Positions 43,160 through 51,590 of a DNA stretch of 64,000 bases are shown here, piece by piece (the first letter of the stretch is position 1; each line of letters starts with the position of its first letter). The notes beneath the pieces were generated by a model. That model searched no databases. It worked only from the letters and a program-made list of their open reading frames with translations, and had not been told where the DNA came from. This DNA comes from RGIG4576 sp045656705. Lineage in GTDB: Bacteria > Bacteroidota > Bacteroidia > Bacteroidales > Muribaculaceae. The DNA lies in the NCBI GenBank assembly GCA_045656705.1, contig JAZORR010000050.1, positions 62,001 through 126,000 of the forward strand. The letters run 5' to 3'. The position numbers and the translations under genes are program-made.

Positions 43160-44932
43160 ATGAACAACAAAAAGTTAATTTTCGTGTTACTTTTAACGAT
43201 TCTTTCTTTAAGTAACATTACGGCACAAAATAGCGGTAGTTCCAACGGACAAAAGTGGGTGGATTTAGGATTACCTTCAGGCACAAAATGGGCTGCGTGC
43301 AATATAGGAGCCACCACACCAGAGGATTACGGTAATTATTATGCTTGGGGGGAAACAACAACCAAGACTAATTACACAAAGGAAAATAGTAAGACTTTCG
43401 GTAAAGACATTCCCGATATTACTGGCAAAAACACATACGATGTGGCAACAGCTAATATAGGAAGCATATGGCGAATACCAACAAAAGACGAATTTGAAGA
43501 ATTAAAAAATAATTGCACTTGGCAATGGGTAACTCAAAACGGACGAAATGGATATAAAGTTACAAGTAAGAAAAATAATCAGTCTATATTCTTCCCAGCT
43601 ACAGGCTACAAAGATGGCTCTTCTTTTGAATTTGCGGGAGAATATGGTTGTTACTGGTTTGGGAACAAAATTTTTCCTCGACCTGATATTCATAACGCTC
43701 CATACATGCTATTTAGCAGTGATGAAAAAAACTATGGAGAAATATGGAGATATGTGGGAATGTGTATTCGCCCAATTTATGGAGGAGGTGGAGCAGAGGC
43801 TGCAACAGTTGCAACAACAGGAACAGATAATGGTCACAAGTGGGTTGATTTAGGTCTGCCATCGGGAATAAGATGGGCTACTTGCAACATTGGAGCTACG
43901 ACTCCAGGGCAAGCAGGAAAGCGTTATGCTTGGGGAGAAACAAAAACCAAAACCACATTTACCCAAGAAAACAGCAAAACATGGCGTAAAAAGCTAACTG
44001 ACATTGGAGGAAATCCCGAATATGATGCCGCTCGTGCCAATTGGGGCGGTAATTGGCGTATGCCTACTGAAAAGGAATTTAATGAATTATTACAATGTTG
44101 TAATTTTGAATGGACCACGCAAGATGGTAAAAAAGGTTATAAATTCACAAGTACCAAAAACAATAATTCAATATTCCTTCCAGCTACAGGAGTTCCTGAA
44201 GATGGGAATAAACTTACATTAGTATCAACCAATGCTTTTTATTGGACATCTACTCCAAAATCAGTTATCACTGCATACCATCTTATCTTTGGCTCTTATG
44301 ACAGATATACAGGCTGGAGCGACCGTAGCACAGGTGGATTTATCCGTGCAGTATCTGAAAGAGCTGAAAAGAGTGCTGATGTACCCCACTCTGGCGAAAT
44401 CAATGGTCATAAATGGGTTGATTTAGGTTTGCCATCAGGCACAAAATGGGCAACTTGCAATATAGGTGCAAAATCGGCAGAAATATCTGGTGATGAATAT
44501 AAATGGGGCGAAGTAAAAACACCTCAAGAAGTTACATCATTCAGAAATAAAACTGACCGTAAAGAAATGACCGACATCAGTGGACGTGCTAAATATGATG
44601 CAGCAACAACCAAATGGGGAGCTACATGGAGAATCCCAACAAAGGATGAGATGGATGAATTGTTGGAACACTGTACTTGGGAATGGACTTACATTCGTGG
44701 TCGTAACGGATATAAAGTAACCAGCAAAGTAAATGGAAACTATATATTCCTTCCATGCCAAGGAGATTATACGCATCCAGGTAATAGTGGATCTTATTGG
44801 ACTTCTACTCCAATGCCAAACGATGATTGGAACATATACGCATATTATTTAAGTTTTGGCAACAGTTTTAAAACCACTGTTAATATTGATTATCGCTATT
44901 ATGCTCATAGAATTCGTCCGGTATCTGATTAA
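43160..44932 (+). CDS. Secreted protein with three tandem FISUMP-like domains
   Basis: 590 residues. Signal peptide about 1-22 (LSLSNITAQ). Three FISUMP-like domains at about 29-210, 223-398 and 412-590, each opening with GxKWVDLGLPSG and carrying YAWGE or YKWGE, a WR(I/M)PT element and a Y-W-x(0-1)-T/S near the end. Each copy keeps Cys in WA(T/A)CN, and most a second in the CTWEW segment. The first copy is the most divergent (WFGNKIF replaces the usual WTST). Probably a surface or periplasmic binding protein; ligand unknown. Confidence 0.83.
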   Translation: MNNKKLIFVLLLTILSLSNITAQNSGSSNGQKWVDLGLPSGTKWAACNIGATTPEDYGNYYAWGETTTKTNYTKENSKTFGKDIPDITGKNTYDVATANIGSIWRIPTKDEFEELKNNCTWQWVTQNGRNGYKVTSKKNNQSIFFPATGYKDGSSFEFAGEYGCYWFGNKIFPRPDIHNAPYMLFSSDEKNYGEIWRYVGMCIRPIYGGGGAEAATVATTGTDNGHKWVDLGLPSGIRWATCNIGATTPGQAGKRYAWGETKTKTTFTQENSKTWRKKLTDIGGNPEYDAARANWGGNWRMPTEKEFNELLQCCNFEWTTQDGKKGYKFTSTKNNNSIFLPATGVPEDGNKLTLVSTNAFYWTSTPKSVITAYHLIFGSYDRYTGWSDRSTGGFIRAVSERAEKSADVPHSGEINGHKWVDLGLPSGTKWATCNIGAKSAEISGDEYKWGEVKTPQEVTSFRNKTDRKEMTDISGRAKYDAATTKWGATWRIPTKDEMDELLEHCTWEWTYIRGRNGYKVTSKVNGNYIFLPCQGDYTHPGNSGSYWTSTPMPNDDWNIYAYYLSFGNSFKTTVNIDYRYYAHRIRPVSD

Positions 44933-44971
44933 CAAAAAGTGTTTATAACAGAAATAAATTTATTATATAAT

Positions 44972-46111
44972 ATGAAGACTAAATTATTATTTATTCTAAT
45001 GGCTCTTTTGCTATCGACAGGAGTAGCCGTTGCTCAAAGTAAGTTCCTTAAAGACTTTAAAAACTCAGTAAAGAAGGAAGTTAAGAAAGGTATTAAAAGA
45101 GAAGTTAGAAATGAAACTTCTAAAAACAATCAAAGTAGTTCAAAACAACGCACTACTACAACTAAAAAGAAAACGAGAAAAAACCATCCACTTACCGATA
45201 AAACATTCCGTGATCCGATAGAAATCGAAGTGTTTGGTAAAACCGCACATGTGGCTGTGGGTGATATTGTGTATTATATCAGATTAGATACATACACTGC
45301 TTCTGTGCAAGGAGCATTAGCCGAAAAGAAAGGAGAACTTGAAGAAGCTAACATATGGGAAAGTATTTTGTATAATGGAGTTGTTTATCCTGTAGAATAT
45401 ATTGGAGCTGCTTTTGCAGGAGAACCTTTATTCTCTACCACCATACCTTATGGTATTAAGGAAATAGGTAAAAATGCATATTCTGGTTCTTTAATTGAAT
45501 CGGTAGTGATACCTGGCTCTGTAGAAATTCTTAAAGCAAGTAGTTTCTCTGGAACTTGGTTAAAAACAGTAGTTGTAGAAGAAGGTGTTAAAAAATTTGA
45601 AGCTTTTGTATTTGGTCTGAACGACAAACTCGAAGAGGTGCAATTGCCAGCTTCTATTGAAAAGATGGATAGAGAGACATTCCGAAATTGTAAGGCTCTT
45701 AAAAAGGTAGTTTTTGCTCCAAATTCACAACTAAAAGTATTACCTCTAAATACTTTCTGGGAGTGTAAAAAACTCACTCATTTCGACATACCAGAATCAG
45801 TAGAAGAAATAGAACCATATGCTTTTGCTTATAGTGGATTGACATCTATAACTATCCACGAAAATATCAAAAAAATCGGAGCAAGCGCATTTACAGAAAC
45901 CCAACTTACTGAAATAACGATCCCTTCAACTGTAGAAGAAATTGGAGATTATGCTTTTGCGTCATGTAAGAAATTAAAGAAAATCAACATCAGTAAGAAA
46001 TTTAAAAATTTGGAAACTTTAGCCAATATCTTTGGGCATGATGCTACTCATTTATTCACTGATGTGAATTTAGATTTAGATAAATGCAAAGCCTTCAATT
46101 GGATAGATTAA
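44972..46111 (+). CDS. Secreted BspA-like leucine-rich repeat protein
   Basis: 379 residues from the ATG at 44972, which starts a signal peptide ending GVAVAQ; the frame is open 11 codons further upstream but without a secretion signal. A basic, Ser/Thr/Lys-rich linker (about 22-80; LKDFKNSVKKEVKKGIKREV) is followed by LRR_5 repeats (about 130-365; PYGIKEIGKNAYSGSLIESV; AFAYSGLTSITIHENIKKI). Resembles the LRR half of the protein at 41157. Last gene of the four-gene block. No terminator was identified after it before the prfA promoter. Confidence 0.83.
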   Translation: MKTKLLFILMALLLSTGVAVAQSKFLKDFKNSVKKEVKKGIKREVRNETSKNNQSSSKQRTTTTKKKTRKNHPLTDKTFRDPIEIEVFGKTAHVAVGDIVYYIRLDTYTASVQGALAEKKGELEEANIWESILYNGVVYPVEYIGAAFAGEPLFSTTIPYGIKEIGKNAYSGSLIESVVIPGSVEILKASSFSGTWLKTVVVEEGVKKFEAFVFGLNDKLEEVQLPASIEKMDRETFRNCKALKKVVFAPNSQLKVLPLNTFWECKKLTHFDIPESVEEIEPYAFAYSGLTSITIHENIKKIGASAFTETQLTEITIPSTVEEIGDYAFASCKKLKKINISKKFKNLETLANIFGHDATHLFTDVNLDLDKCKAFNWID

Positions 46112-46180
46112 ACATTTTGATAGAATTATTTGCATAATATATATTATGTTTGATTTTATGGTTTGTGTGTAATTTTTTCG

Positions 46181-46188
46181 TATCTTTG
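46181..46188 (+). promoter_or_regulatory. -7 box of prfA-pyrF
   Basis: TATCTTTG, exact TAnnTTTG match, 27 bp before the prfA ATG. A TTTG at 46162-46165 is 15 bp upstream, shorter than usual spacing. Confidence 0.55.
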
Positions 46189-46215
46189 TAAAAAATTATA
46201 TACAAACCATTTTTT

Positions 46216-47325
46216 ATGGCAAAAACTCCACTTTTAGAACGTCTTGAAGGCTTAGATGCACGTTTTGAGGAAATAGGTACTCTTATTACCGATCCATCGG
46301 TAATAGCCGATATGAAACGCTATGTTAAGCTCACTAAAGAATATAAAGATCTTGAAGAATTGCTCAAAGCAGCAAACAATTATAAAAATGCCCTTTCAGG
46401 AATAGAAGAGGCTCGTCTTATACTTGATACAGAAACCGATGAGGACCTTCGCGAAATGGCTAAAGAAGAACTTGAAGCCAATACTGCCGCCATTCCTCGC
46501 ATGGAAGAGGAAATCAAATTGCTTCTTATCCCAGAAGATCCCGAAGATAGCCGTAATGCTATCGTAGAAATACGCGGTGGTACTGGAGGAGATGAAGCTG
46601 CGATCTTTGCTGGCGATCTTTTCCGTATGTACACAAAATATTGCGAAACCAAAGGTTGGAAAACAGAAGTATCAAGTTTCAACGAAGGTGCAGCTGGTGG
46701 TTTTAAGGAAATCGTGTTCACTGTAAATGGTCCTGGTGTGTATGGCACTATGAAGTACGAATCGGGTGTGCATCGTGTGCAACGCGTGCCTGCAACCGAA
46801 ACTCAAGGTCGTGTTCACACATCGGCGGCATCGGTAGCTGTATTACCAGAAGCCGAACCATTTGACGTTGAAATCAACGAAGGAGAGATCAAATGGGACA
46901 CTTTCCGTAGTGGTGGTGCTGGTGGTCAGAATGTGAACAAGGTGGAATCTGGCGTGCGTCTACGTTATATGTGGAAAAATCCGAACACTGGCGAAACCGA
47001 AGAAATCCTTATTGAGTGTACGGAAACTCGCGACCAACCTAAAAATAAGGAACGAGCTCTTACCCGTCTACGCTCTTTCATCTATGACAAAGAGCATCAA
47101 AAATATGTAGATGATATTGCGTCTCGTCGTAAGACTATGGTATCTACCGGCGACCGCTCAGCTAAGATTCGTACTTACAACTATCCTCAGGGTCGCATTA
47201 CCGACCATCGCATCGGATATACCATATATAATTTAGGTGCATTTATGGACGGAGACATTCAAGACTGTATCGACCATTTGATTGTAGCCGAAAATGCTGA
47301 AAAACTTAAAGAAAATGAATTATAA
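46216..47325 (+). CDS. prfA: Peptide chain release factor 1
   Basis: 369 residues. Recognises UAA/UAG and triggers peptide release. The catalytic GGQ is in RSGGAGGQNVNKVES, followed by the RF1-type segment; the anticodon-like tripeptide region sits in RVPATETQGRVHTSAASVAV (the PxT of RF1 as PAT). The GGQ motif and spacing distinguish it from RF2, and no programmed frameshift is present. Operon with pyrF (24-bp gap). Confidence 0.96.
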   Translation: MAKTPLLERLEGLDARFEEIGTLITDPSVIADMKRYVKLTKEYKDLEELLKAANNYKNALSGIEEARLILDTETDEDLREMAKEELEANTAAIPRMEEEIKLLLIPEDPEDSRNAIVEIRGGTGGDEAAIFAGDLFRMYTKYCETKGWKTEVSSFNEGAAGGFKEIVFTVNGPGVYGTMKYESGVHRVQRVPATETQGRVHTSAASVAVLPEAEPFDVEINEGEIKWDTFRSGGAGGQNVNKVESGVRLRYMWKNPNTGETEEILIECTETRDQPKNKERALTRLRSFIYDKEHQKYVDDIASRRKTMVSTGDRSAKIRTYNYPQGRITDHRIGYTIYNLGAFMDGDIQDCIDHLIVAENAEKLKENEL

Positions 47326-47349
47326 AACTTTTGAAAAAAAGAATAATAT

Positions 47350-48171
47350 ATGAATAAGCAAGATTTAATCAACAACATCAAGGCAAAGAAGTCATTCCTA
47401 TGCGTAGGTCTTGACCCAGATCTTGATAAAATGCCAGAACATCTTAATGGTAATCTTTTTGAGTTTAATAAAGCTATCATTGATGCTACTGCACAATATA
47501 CTGTAGCATACAAACCTAATCTTGCATTTTATGAAGTTTTAGGTTCGGAAGGTGTAAAAGCTTTTGAAGACACAGTGAAATATATTCAAGAAAACCATCC
47601 AGATATCTTCATCATTGCAGATGCTAAACGTGGTGACATAGGCAATACATCAAAGATGTATGCTAAAGGTCTGTTTGAACATACCAATGTAGATGCTATT
47701 ACTGTAGCACCATATATGGGTGAAGATAGTGTAACTCCATTCCTTGGTTATGATGGCAAATGGGTGATTCTACTTGCACTCACTTCAAACAAAGGTTCTC
47801 AAGACTTCCAATTCGGTAAAGACGAAAATGGCACTCCCCTATTTGAAAAAGTACTTCGCAAATCAGCCGAATGGGGCGACGACACAAATATGATGTATGT
47901 AGTAGGTGCTACACAAGGAAAAATGTTTGAAGAAATTCGCCGCATCTCACCAAAAAGTTTCCTTCTTGTACCTGGCGTAGGCGCACAAGGTGGTAGCCTT
48001 AGCGAAGTGGTGAAATATGGTATCACTCCAGAATGTGGACTTCTTGTAAATTCATCACGCGGTATCATTCACGCTTCAAAAGAAGCAAACTATGCTGAAG
48101 TAGCAGGTGAAAAGGCGAAAGAACTACAAGAAGAAATGGCACAACTTCTTGCCGAAAACGGAATAATTTAA
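47350..48171 (+). CDS. pyrF: Orotidine 5'-phosphate decarboxylase (type 2)
   Basis: Last step of UMP synthesis. 273 residues with the long-form (type 2) signature FIIADAKRGDIGNTSKMYA, in which Lys and Asp are the catalytic pair, and LVPGVGAQGG near the phosphate site. Type 2 enzymes of about 270 residues are normal in Bacteroidota and differ from the roughly 240-residue E. coli form. Downstream of prfA in one transcript. Confidence 0.96.
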   Translation: MNKQDLINNIKAKKSFLCVGLDPDLDKMPEHLNGNLFEFNKAIIDATAQYTVAYKPNLAFYEVLGSEGVKAFEDTVKYIQENHPDIFIIADAKRGDIGNTSKMYAKGLFEHTNVDAITVAPYMGEDSVTPFLGYDGKWVILLALTSNKGSQDFQFGKDENGTPLFEKVLRKSAEWGDDTNMMYVVGATQGKMFEEIRRISPKSFLLVPGVGAQGGSLSEVVKYGITPECGLLVNSSRGIIHASKEANYAEVAGEKAKELQEEMAQLLAENGII

Positions 48172-48234
48172 GGTATTTCCTACATATAAATCAAAAAAAA
48201 TGCCCCAAAGGAGCTAAATATCAAAAATTTGGAG

Positions 48235-48242
48235 TATTTTTG
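48235..48242 (+). promoter_or_regulatory. -7 box of pgk
   Basis: TATTTTTG, exact TAnnTTTG match, 47 bp before the pgk ATG. No good -33 element at the expected distance. Confidence 0.5.
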
Positions 48243-48289
48243 TGTGTTATTATAGAAAATAATTTTAATCGTTTAAATATTTTAAAGAA

Positions 48290-49537
48290 ATGACAATCGA
48301 TCAATTTAATTTTGCTGGTAAAAAAGCAATCGTTCGTGTAGACTTCAATGTACCATTGGACGAAAACGGAAATGTAACTGACGATACTCGTATCCGCGGT
48401 GCTCTTCCTACACTTAAGAAAATTCTTGCTGACGGTGGTAGCCTTATCATCATGTCACATATGGGTAAGCCAAAGGGTAAAGTAAACCCTAAGTTCTCTC
48501 TTGGTCAAATCAAGGACGTAGTAGCTGACCGTCTTGGTGCTGCTGTAGAATTTGCTCCTGATTGCGCAAAGGCTGCTGAAGCTGCAGCTGCTCTAAAGCC
48601 AGGTGAAGTGCTTCTTCTTGAAAACCTTCGTTTCTACCCAGAAGAAGAAGGCAAGCCAGTAGGTATCGACAAAGAAGATCCTGCTTATGCAGAAGCTAAG
48701 GAAGCTATGAAGGCAAGCCAAAAGGAATTTGCTAAGACTCTTGCAAGCTATGCTGACGTTTATGTAAATGACGCATTCGGTACTGCTCACCGCAAGCACG
48801 CTTCTACTGCTGTTATCGCTGACAGTTTTGATGCTGACCACAAGATGCTTGGTTACTTGATGGAAAAGGAAGTAAACGCTGTAGAAAACGTTCTTAACAA
48901 CATCAAGCGTCCATTTACTGCTATTATGGGTGGTTCTAAGGTTTCTACTAAGATTGGTATCATCGAGAACTTGATGGATAAGGTGGACAACTTGATTCTT
49001 TGTGGTGGTATGACTTATACTTTTGCTAAGGCTCAAGGTGGTACTGTAGGTGTATCAATCTGCGAAAACGACAAGCTTGATCTTGCTCTTAGCATTATGG
49101 AAAAGGCTAAGGCTAAGGGTGTAAACTTGGTTCTTGGTGAAGACTGTGTATGTGCTGACTCTTTCAGCAACGATGCAAACACTCAAGTAGTACCTGCAGG
49201 TAACATCCCAGAAGGTTGGGAAGGTCTTGATGCAGGTCCTGCAACTCGCGAAAAATTTGCTAACGCTATCAAGGATGCTAAGACAATCCTTTGGAATGGT
49301 CCTGCTGGCGTATTTGAATTCGATAACTTCACTGCAGGTTCTCGTGCGATTGCTGATGCTGTAGTAGAAGCTACTGAAAAGGGTGCATTCTCTCTTGTAG
49401 GTGGTGGTGACTCTGTAGCTTGTGTCAACAAGTTCGGTCTTGCCGATAAGGTATCTTATGTATCTACTGGTGGTGGTGCTCTTCTTGAAGCTATCGAAGG
49501 TAAGGTTCTTCCAGGTATTGCTGCTATCAAAGGCTAA
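48290..49537 (+). CDS. pgk: Phosphoglycerate kinase
   Basis: Glycolytic kinase, 415 residues. N-terminal substrate domain starts KKAIVRVDFNVPLDENG, the family signature; C-terminal nucleotide domain contains the ILWNGPAGVFE and GGGDSVACV loops. Codon use is visibly more restricted than in neighbours (repeated CGT, GGT, GCT, AAG), as expected for a highly expressed gene. Monocistronic between a -7 box and a strong terminator. Confidence 0.98.
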   Translation: MTIDQFNFAGKKAIVRVDFNVPLDENGNVTDDTRIRGALPTLKKILADGGSLIIMSHMGKPKGKVNPKFSLGQIKDVVADRLGAAVEFAPDCAKAAEAAAALKPGEVLLLENLRFYPEEEGKPVGIDKEDPAYAEAKEAMKASQKEFAKTLASYADVYVNDAFGTAHRKHASTAVIADSFDADHKMLGYLMEKEVNAVENVLNNIKRPFTAIMGGSKVSTKIGIIENLMDKVDNLILCGGMTYTFAKAQGGTVGVSICENDKLDLALSIMEKAKAKGVNLVLGEDCVCADSFSNDANTQVVPAGNIPEGWEGLDAGPATREKFANAIKDAKTILWNGPAGVFEFDNFTAGSRAIADAVVEATEKGAFSLVGGGDSVACVNKFGLADKVSYVSTGGGALLEAIEGKVLPGIAAIKG

Positions 49538-49561
49538 AAAATAGCATTTTTAAGCATATTT

Positions 49562-49591
49562 AAGGTCCATTCTTCACAGAATGGACCTTTT
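49562..49591 (+). terminator. Terminator downstream of pgk
   Basis: Arms AAGGTCCATTC and GAATGGACCTT around TTCACA, then TTTTATG. Confidence 0.9.
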
Positions 49592-49616
49592 ATGTTTTAA
49601 AACCATACTCATTTCG

Positions 49617-49647
49617 TTTGTTTTCACAAGAATATTTGTTAAATTTG
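49617..49647 (+). promoter_or_regulatory. Promoter of mutA-mutB
   Basis: TTTG (49617-49620), 19 bp, TAAATTTG (49640-49647): a full-consensus Bacteroidota promoter, giving a leader of about 75 nt. Confidence 0.82.
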
Positions 49648-49728
49648 CACGATTAATAACAACTAAATGTTTTTGTAGAACAAAAAAACTAACAAACCTA
49701 AATTACTATAAATTTCATAATTAAAGTT

Positions 49729-51582
49729 ATGGCAGAAAACAAAGAAAAATTGTTTACCGAATTTCCTCCGATTTCTACCGCAGAATGGAAAGCTAAAGTT
49801 GAGGCTGACCTAAAGGGTGCAGATTTCGAGAAGAAACTTGTTTGGCGAACAAATGAAGGTTTTAATGTACAGCCAATGTATCGTGCTGAAGACATTAAAG
49901 ATTTGAAAACAACAGATTCTCTTCCTGGAGAATATCCTTTTGTTCGTGGTACAAAAACCAACAACAACTGGTATATCCGTCAAGAAATCGTAGTTACTGA
50001 TGTAAAAGCAGCCAACGAAAAGGCTCTTGACATCCTTAACAAGGGTGTTGACTCACTTGGTTTCAAGTTTAAGGTAGAACCAACTGAAGAAAATATTGCA
50101 GCACTTCTTGAAGGTATTGTACTTGAAGCAGTAGAAGTAAACTTCGCATGCTGTCCAGGCAAGGCTGTAGAATTGGCTAATGCTCTTGTAGCATACATCA
50201 AGGCAAACAAAGCTGAAGAAACTTTCAAAGGTTCTATCGAATTCAATCCTTACAAGCGTCTTCTAAAGCATGGCCTTCAATTCCCTAAGGATATCACAGC
50301 TACTGCAGTAGAACTTGTAAAAGCTGTAGCAGATGTAAAGAAACTTCGTGTACTTGCAGTAGATTCTTATATGCTTACTAATGCAGGTGCATACATCTAC
50401 CAAGAAATTGGTTATGCTCTTGCTTGGGGTGCTCAATGGATGACAGCTCTTACAGAAGCAGGCCTTACTGCAGACGAAGTAGCAAAACGCATCAAGTTTA
50501 ACATGGGCGTTTCTACAAACTACTTTATGGAAATTGCTAAATTCCGTGCAGTGCGTATGCTTTGGGCTCAAATCGTTAAGCAATATGAACCAGCTTGCGA
50601 ATGCCCTTGCAAAATGGCTGTTCACGCTATCACTTCAGAATACAATCAAACTATCTACGATGCACACGTTAACTTGCTTCGCTCTCAAACTGAAGCTATG
50701 TCGGCTGTAATCGCAGGTATCGATTCTTTGACTGTAGTTCCATTTGATAAGCAATACAAGACTCCAGGCGAATTCTCTGAACGTATGGCTCGTAACCAAC
50801 AACTTCTTCTTAAGGAAGAATCTGATATGGATAAGATTGTTGACCCTGCAGGTGGTTCTTACTATATCGAAACTCTTACAGTAGCTATCGCTCAAGAAGG
50901 TTGGAAGGTATTCCTTGCTGTAGAAGATAATGGTGGTTTCGGTGCTCAAGTAGCTGCTGGAGAAGTGCAAAAGGCTGTTAATGCGTCTGCTGCAAAACGT
51001 CACACAGATGTGGCTCGTCGCAAAGAAGATCTACTTGGTACAAACCAATTCCCTAACTTCAACGAAATGGCTAATGACAAGATTGAAACTACAGGTTGCA
51101 ATTGTGGTTGTGCACACGACGAAAATGGTGAATCTGTAGAAGCATTGACCGACAAGCGTGGTGCAAGCGAATTTGAAGATCTTCGTCTTGCTACAGAACG
51201 TGCTGCTAATCGCCCAAAGGTATTTATGCTTACTATTGGTAACTTGGCAATGCGTCTTGCTCGCTCTCAATTCTCTTCTAACTTCTTCGCATGTGCTGGT
51301 TATGAAATTATTGACAACCTTGGTTTCAACACAGTACAAGAAGGTGTAGATGCAGCTCTTGCTCAAGCAGCAGATGTTATCGTTCTTTGCTCAAGCGATG
51401 ATGAATATGCAGAATTAGCTCCAGAAGCATATAAATATCTTGATGGTCGTGCTGAATTCGTGGTAGCTGGTGCTCCTGCTTGCAGCGAAGACCTTAAGGC
51501 AATTGGTATTACTAACTTTGTGAATGTTAAGAGCAATGTTCTTGAAACTCTTCAAGCATTCAACGCTAAACTATTAAAATAA
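49729..51582 (+). CDS. mutA: Methylmalonyl-CoA mutase small (beta) subunit
   Basis: 617 residues. Structural, non-catalytic partner of MutB: it has the TIM-barrel part (about 40-440) and a degenerate B12-like C-terminal domain without the DxHxxG cobalamin motif, as is normal for this subunit. The linker between the domains (about 440-500) contains Cys457, Cys459, Cys461 and His463 in TGCNCGCAHD, which may be unusual. Highly expressed codon use. Eight bp upstream of mutB. The enzyme interconverts succinyl-CoA and methylmalonyl-CoA in propionate formation. Confidence 0.95.
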   Translation: MAENKEKLFTEFPPISTAEWKAKVEADLKGADFEKKLVWRTNEGFNVQPMYRAEDIKDLKTTDSLPGEYPFVRGTKTNNNWYIRQEIVVTDVKAANEKALDILNKGVDSLGFKFKVEPTEENIAALLEGIVLEAVEVNFACCPGKAVELANALVAYIKANKAEETFKGSIEFNPYKRLLKHGLQFPKDITATAVELVKAVADVKKLRVLAVDSYMLTNAGAYIYQEIGYALAWGAQWMTALTEAGLTADEVAKRIKFNMGVSTNYFMEIAKFRAVRMLWAQIVKQYEPACECPCKMAVHAITSEYNQTIYDAHVNLLRSQTEAMSAVIAGIDSLTVVPFDKQYKTPGEFSERMARNQQLLLKEESDMDKIVDPAGGSYYIETLTVAIAQEGWKVFLAVEDNGGFGAQVAAGEVQKAVNASAAKRHTDVARRKEDLLGTNQFPNFNEMANDKIETTGCNCGCAHDENGESVEALTDKRGASEFEDLRLATERAANRPKVFMLTIGNLAMRLARSQFSSNFFACAGYEIIDNLGFNTVQEGVDAALAQAADVIVLCSSDDEYAELAPEAYKYLDGRAEFVVAGAPACSEDLKAIGITNFVNVKSNVLETLQAFNAKLLK

Positions 51583-51590
51583 CATCGACT

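Noticed and set aside
42526..44932. CRISPR-like or tandem-repeat array
   Set aside because: The regular near-repeats are coding duplications of one protein domain, about 530 bp per unit and diverged.
49592..49728. Cobalamin riboswitch upstream of mutA
   Set aside because: The leader is about 75 nt with no B12-box-like sequence; a cobalamin riboswitch needs about 200 nt.
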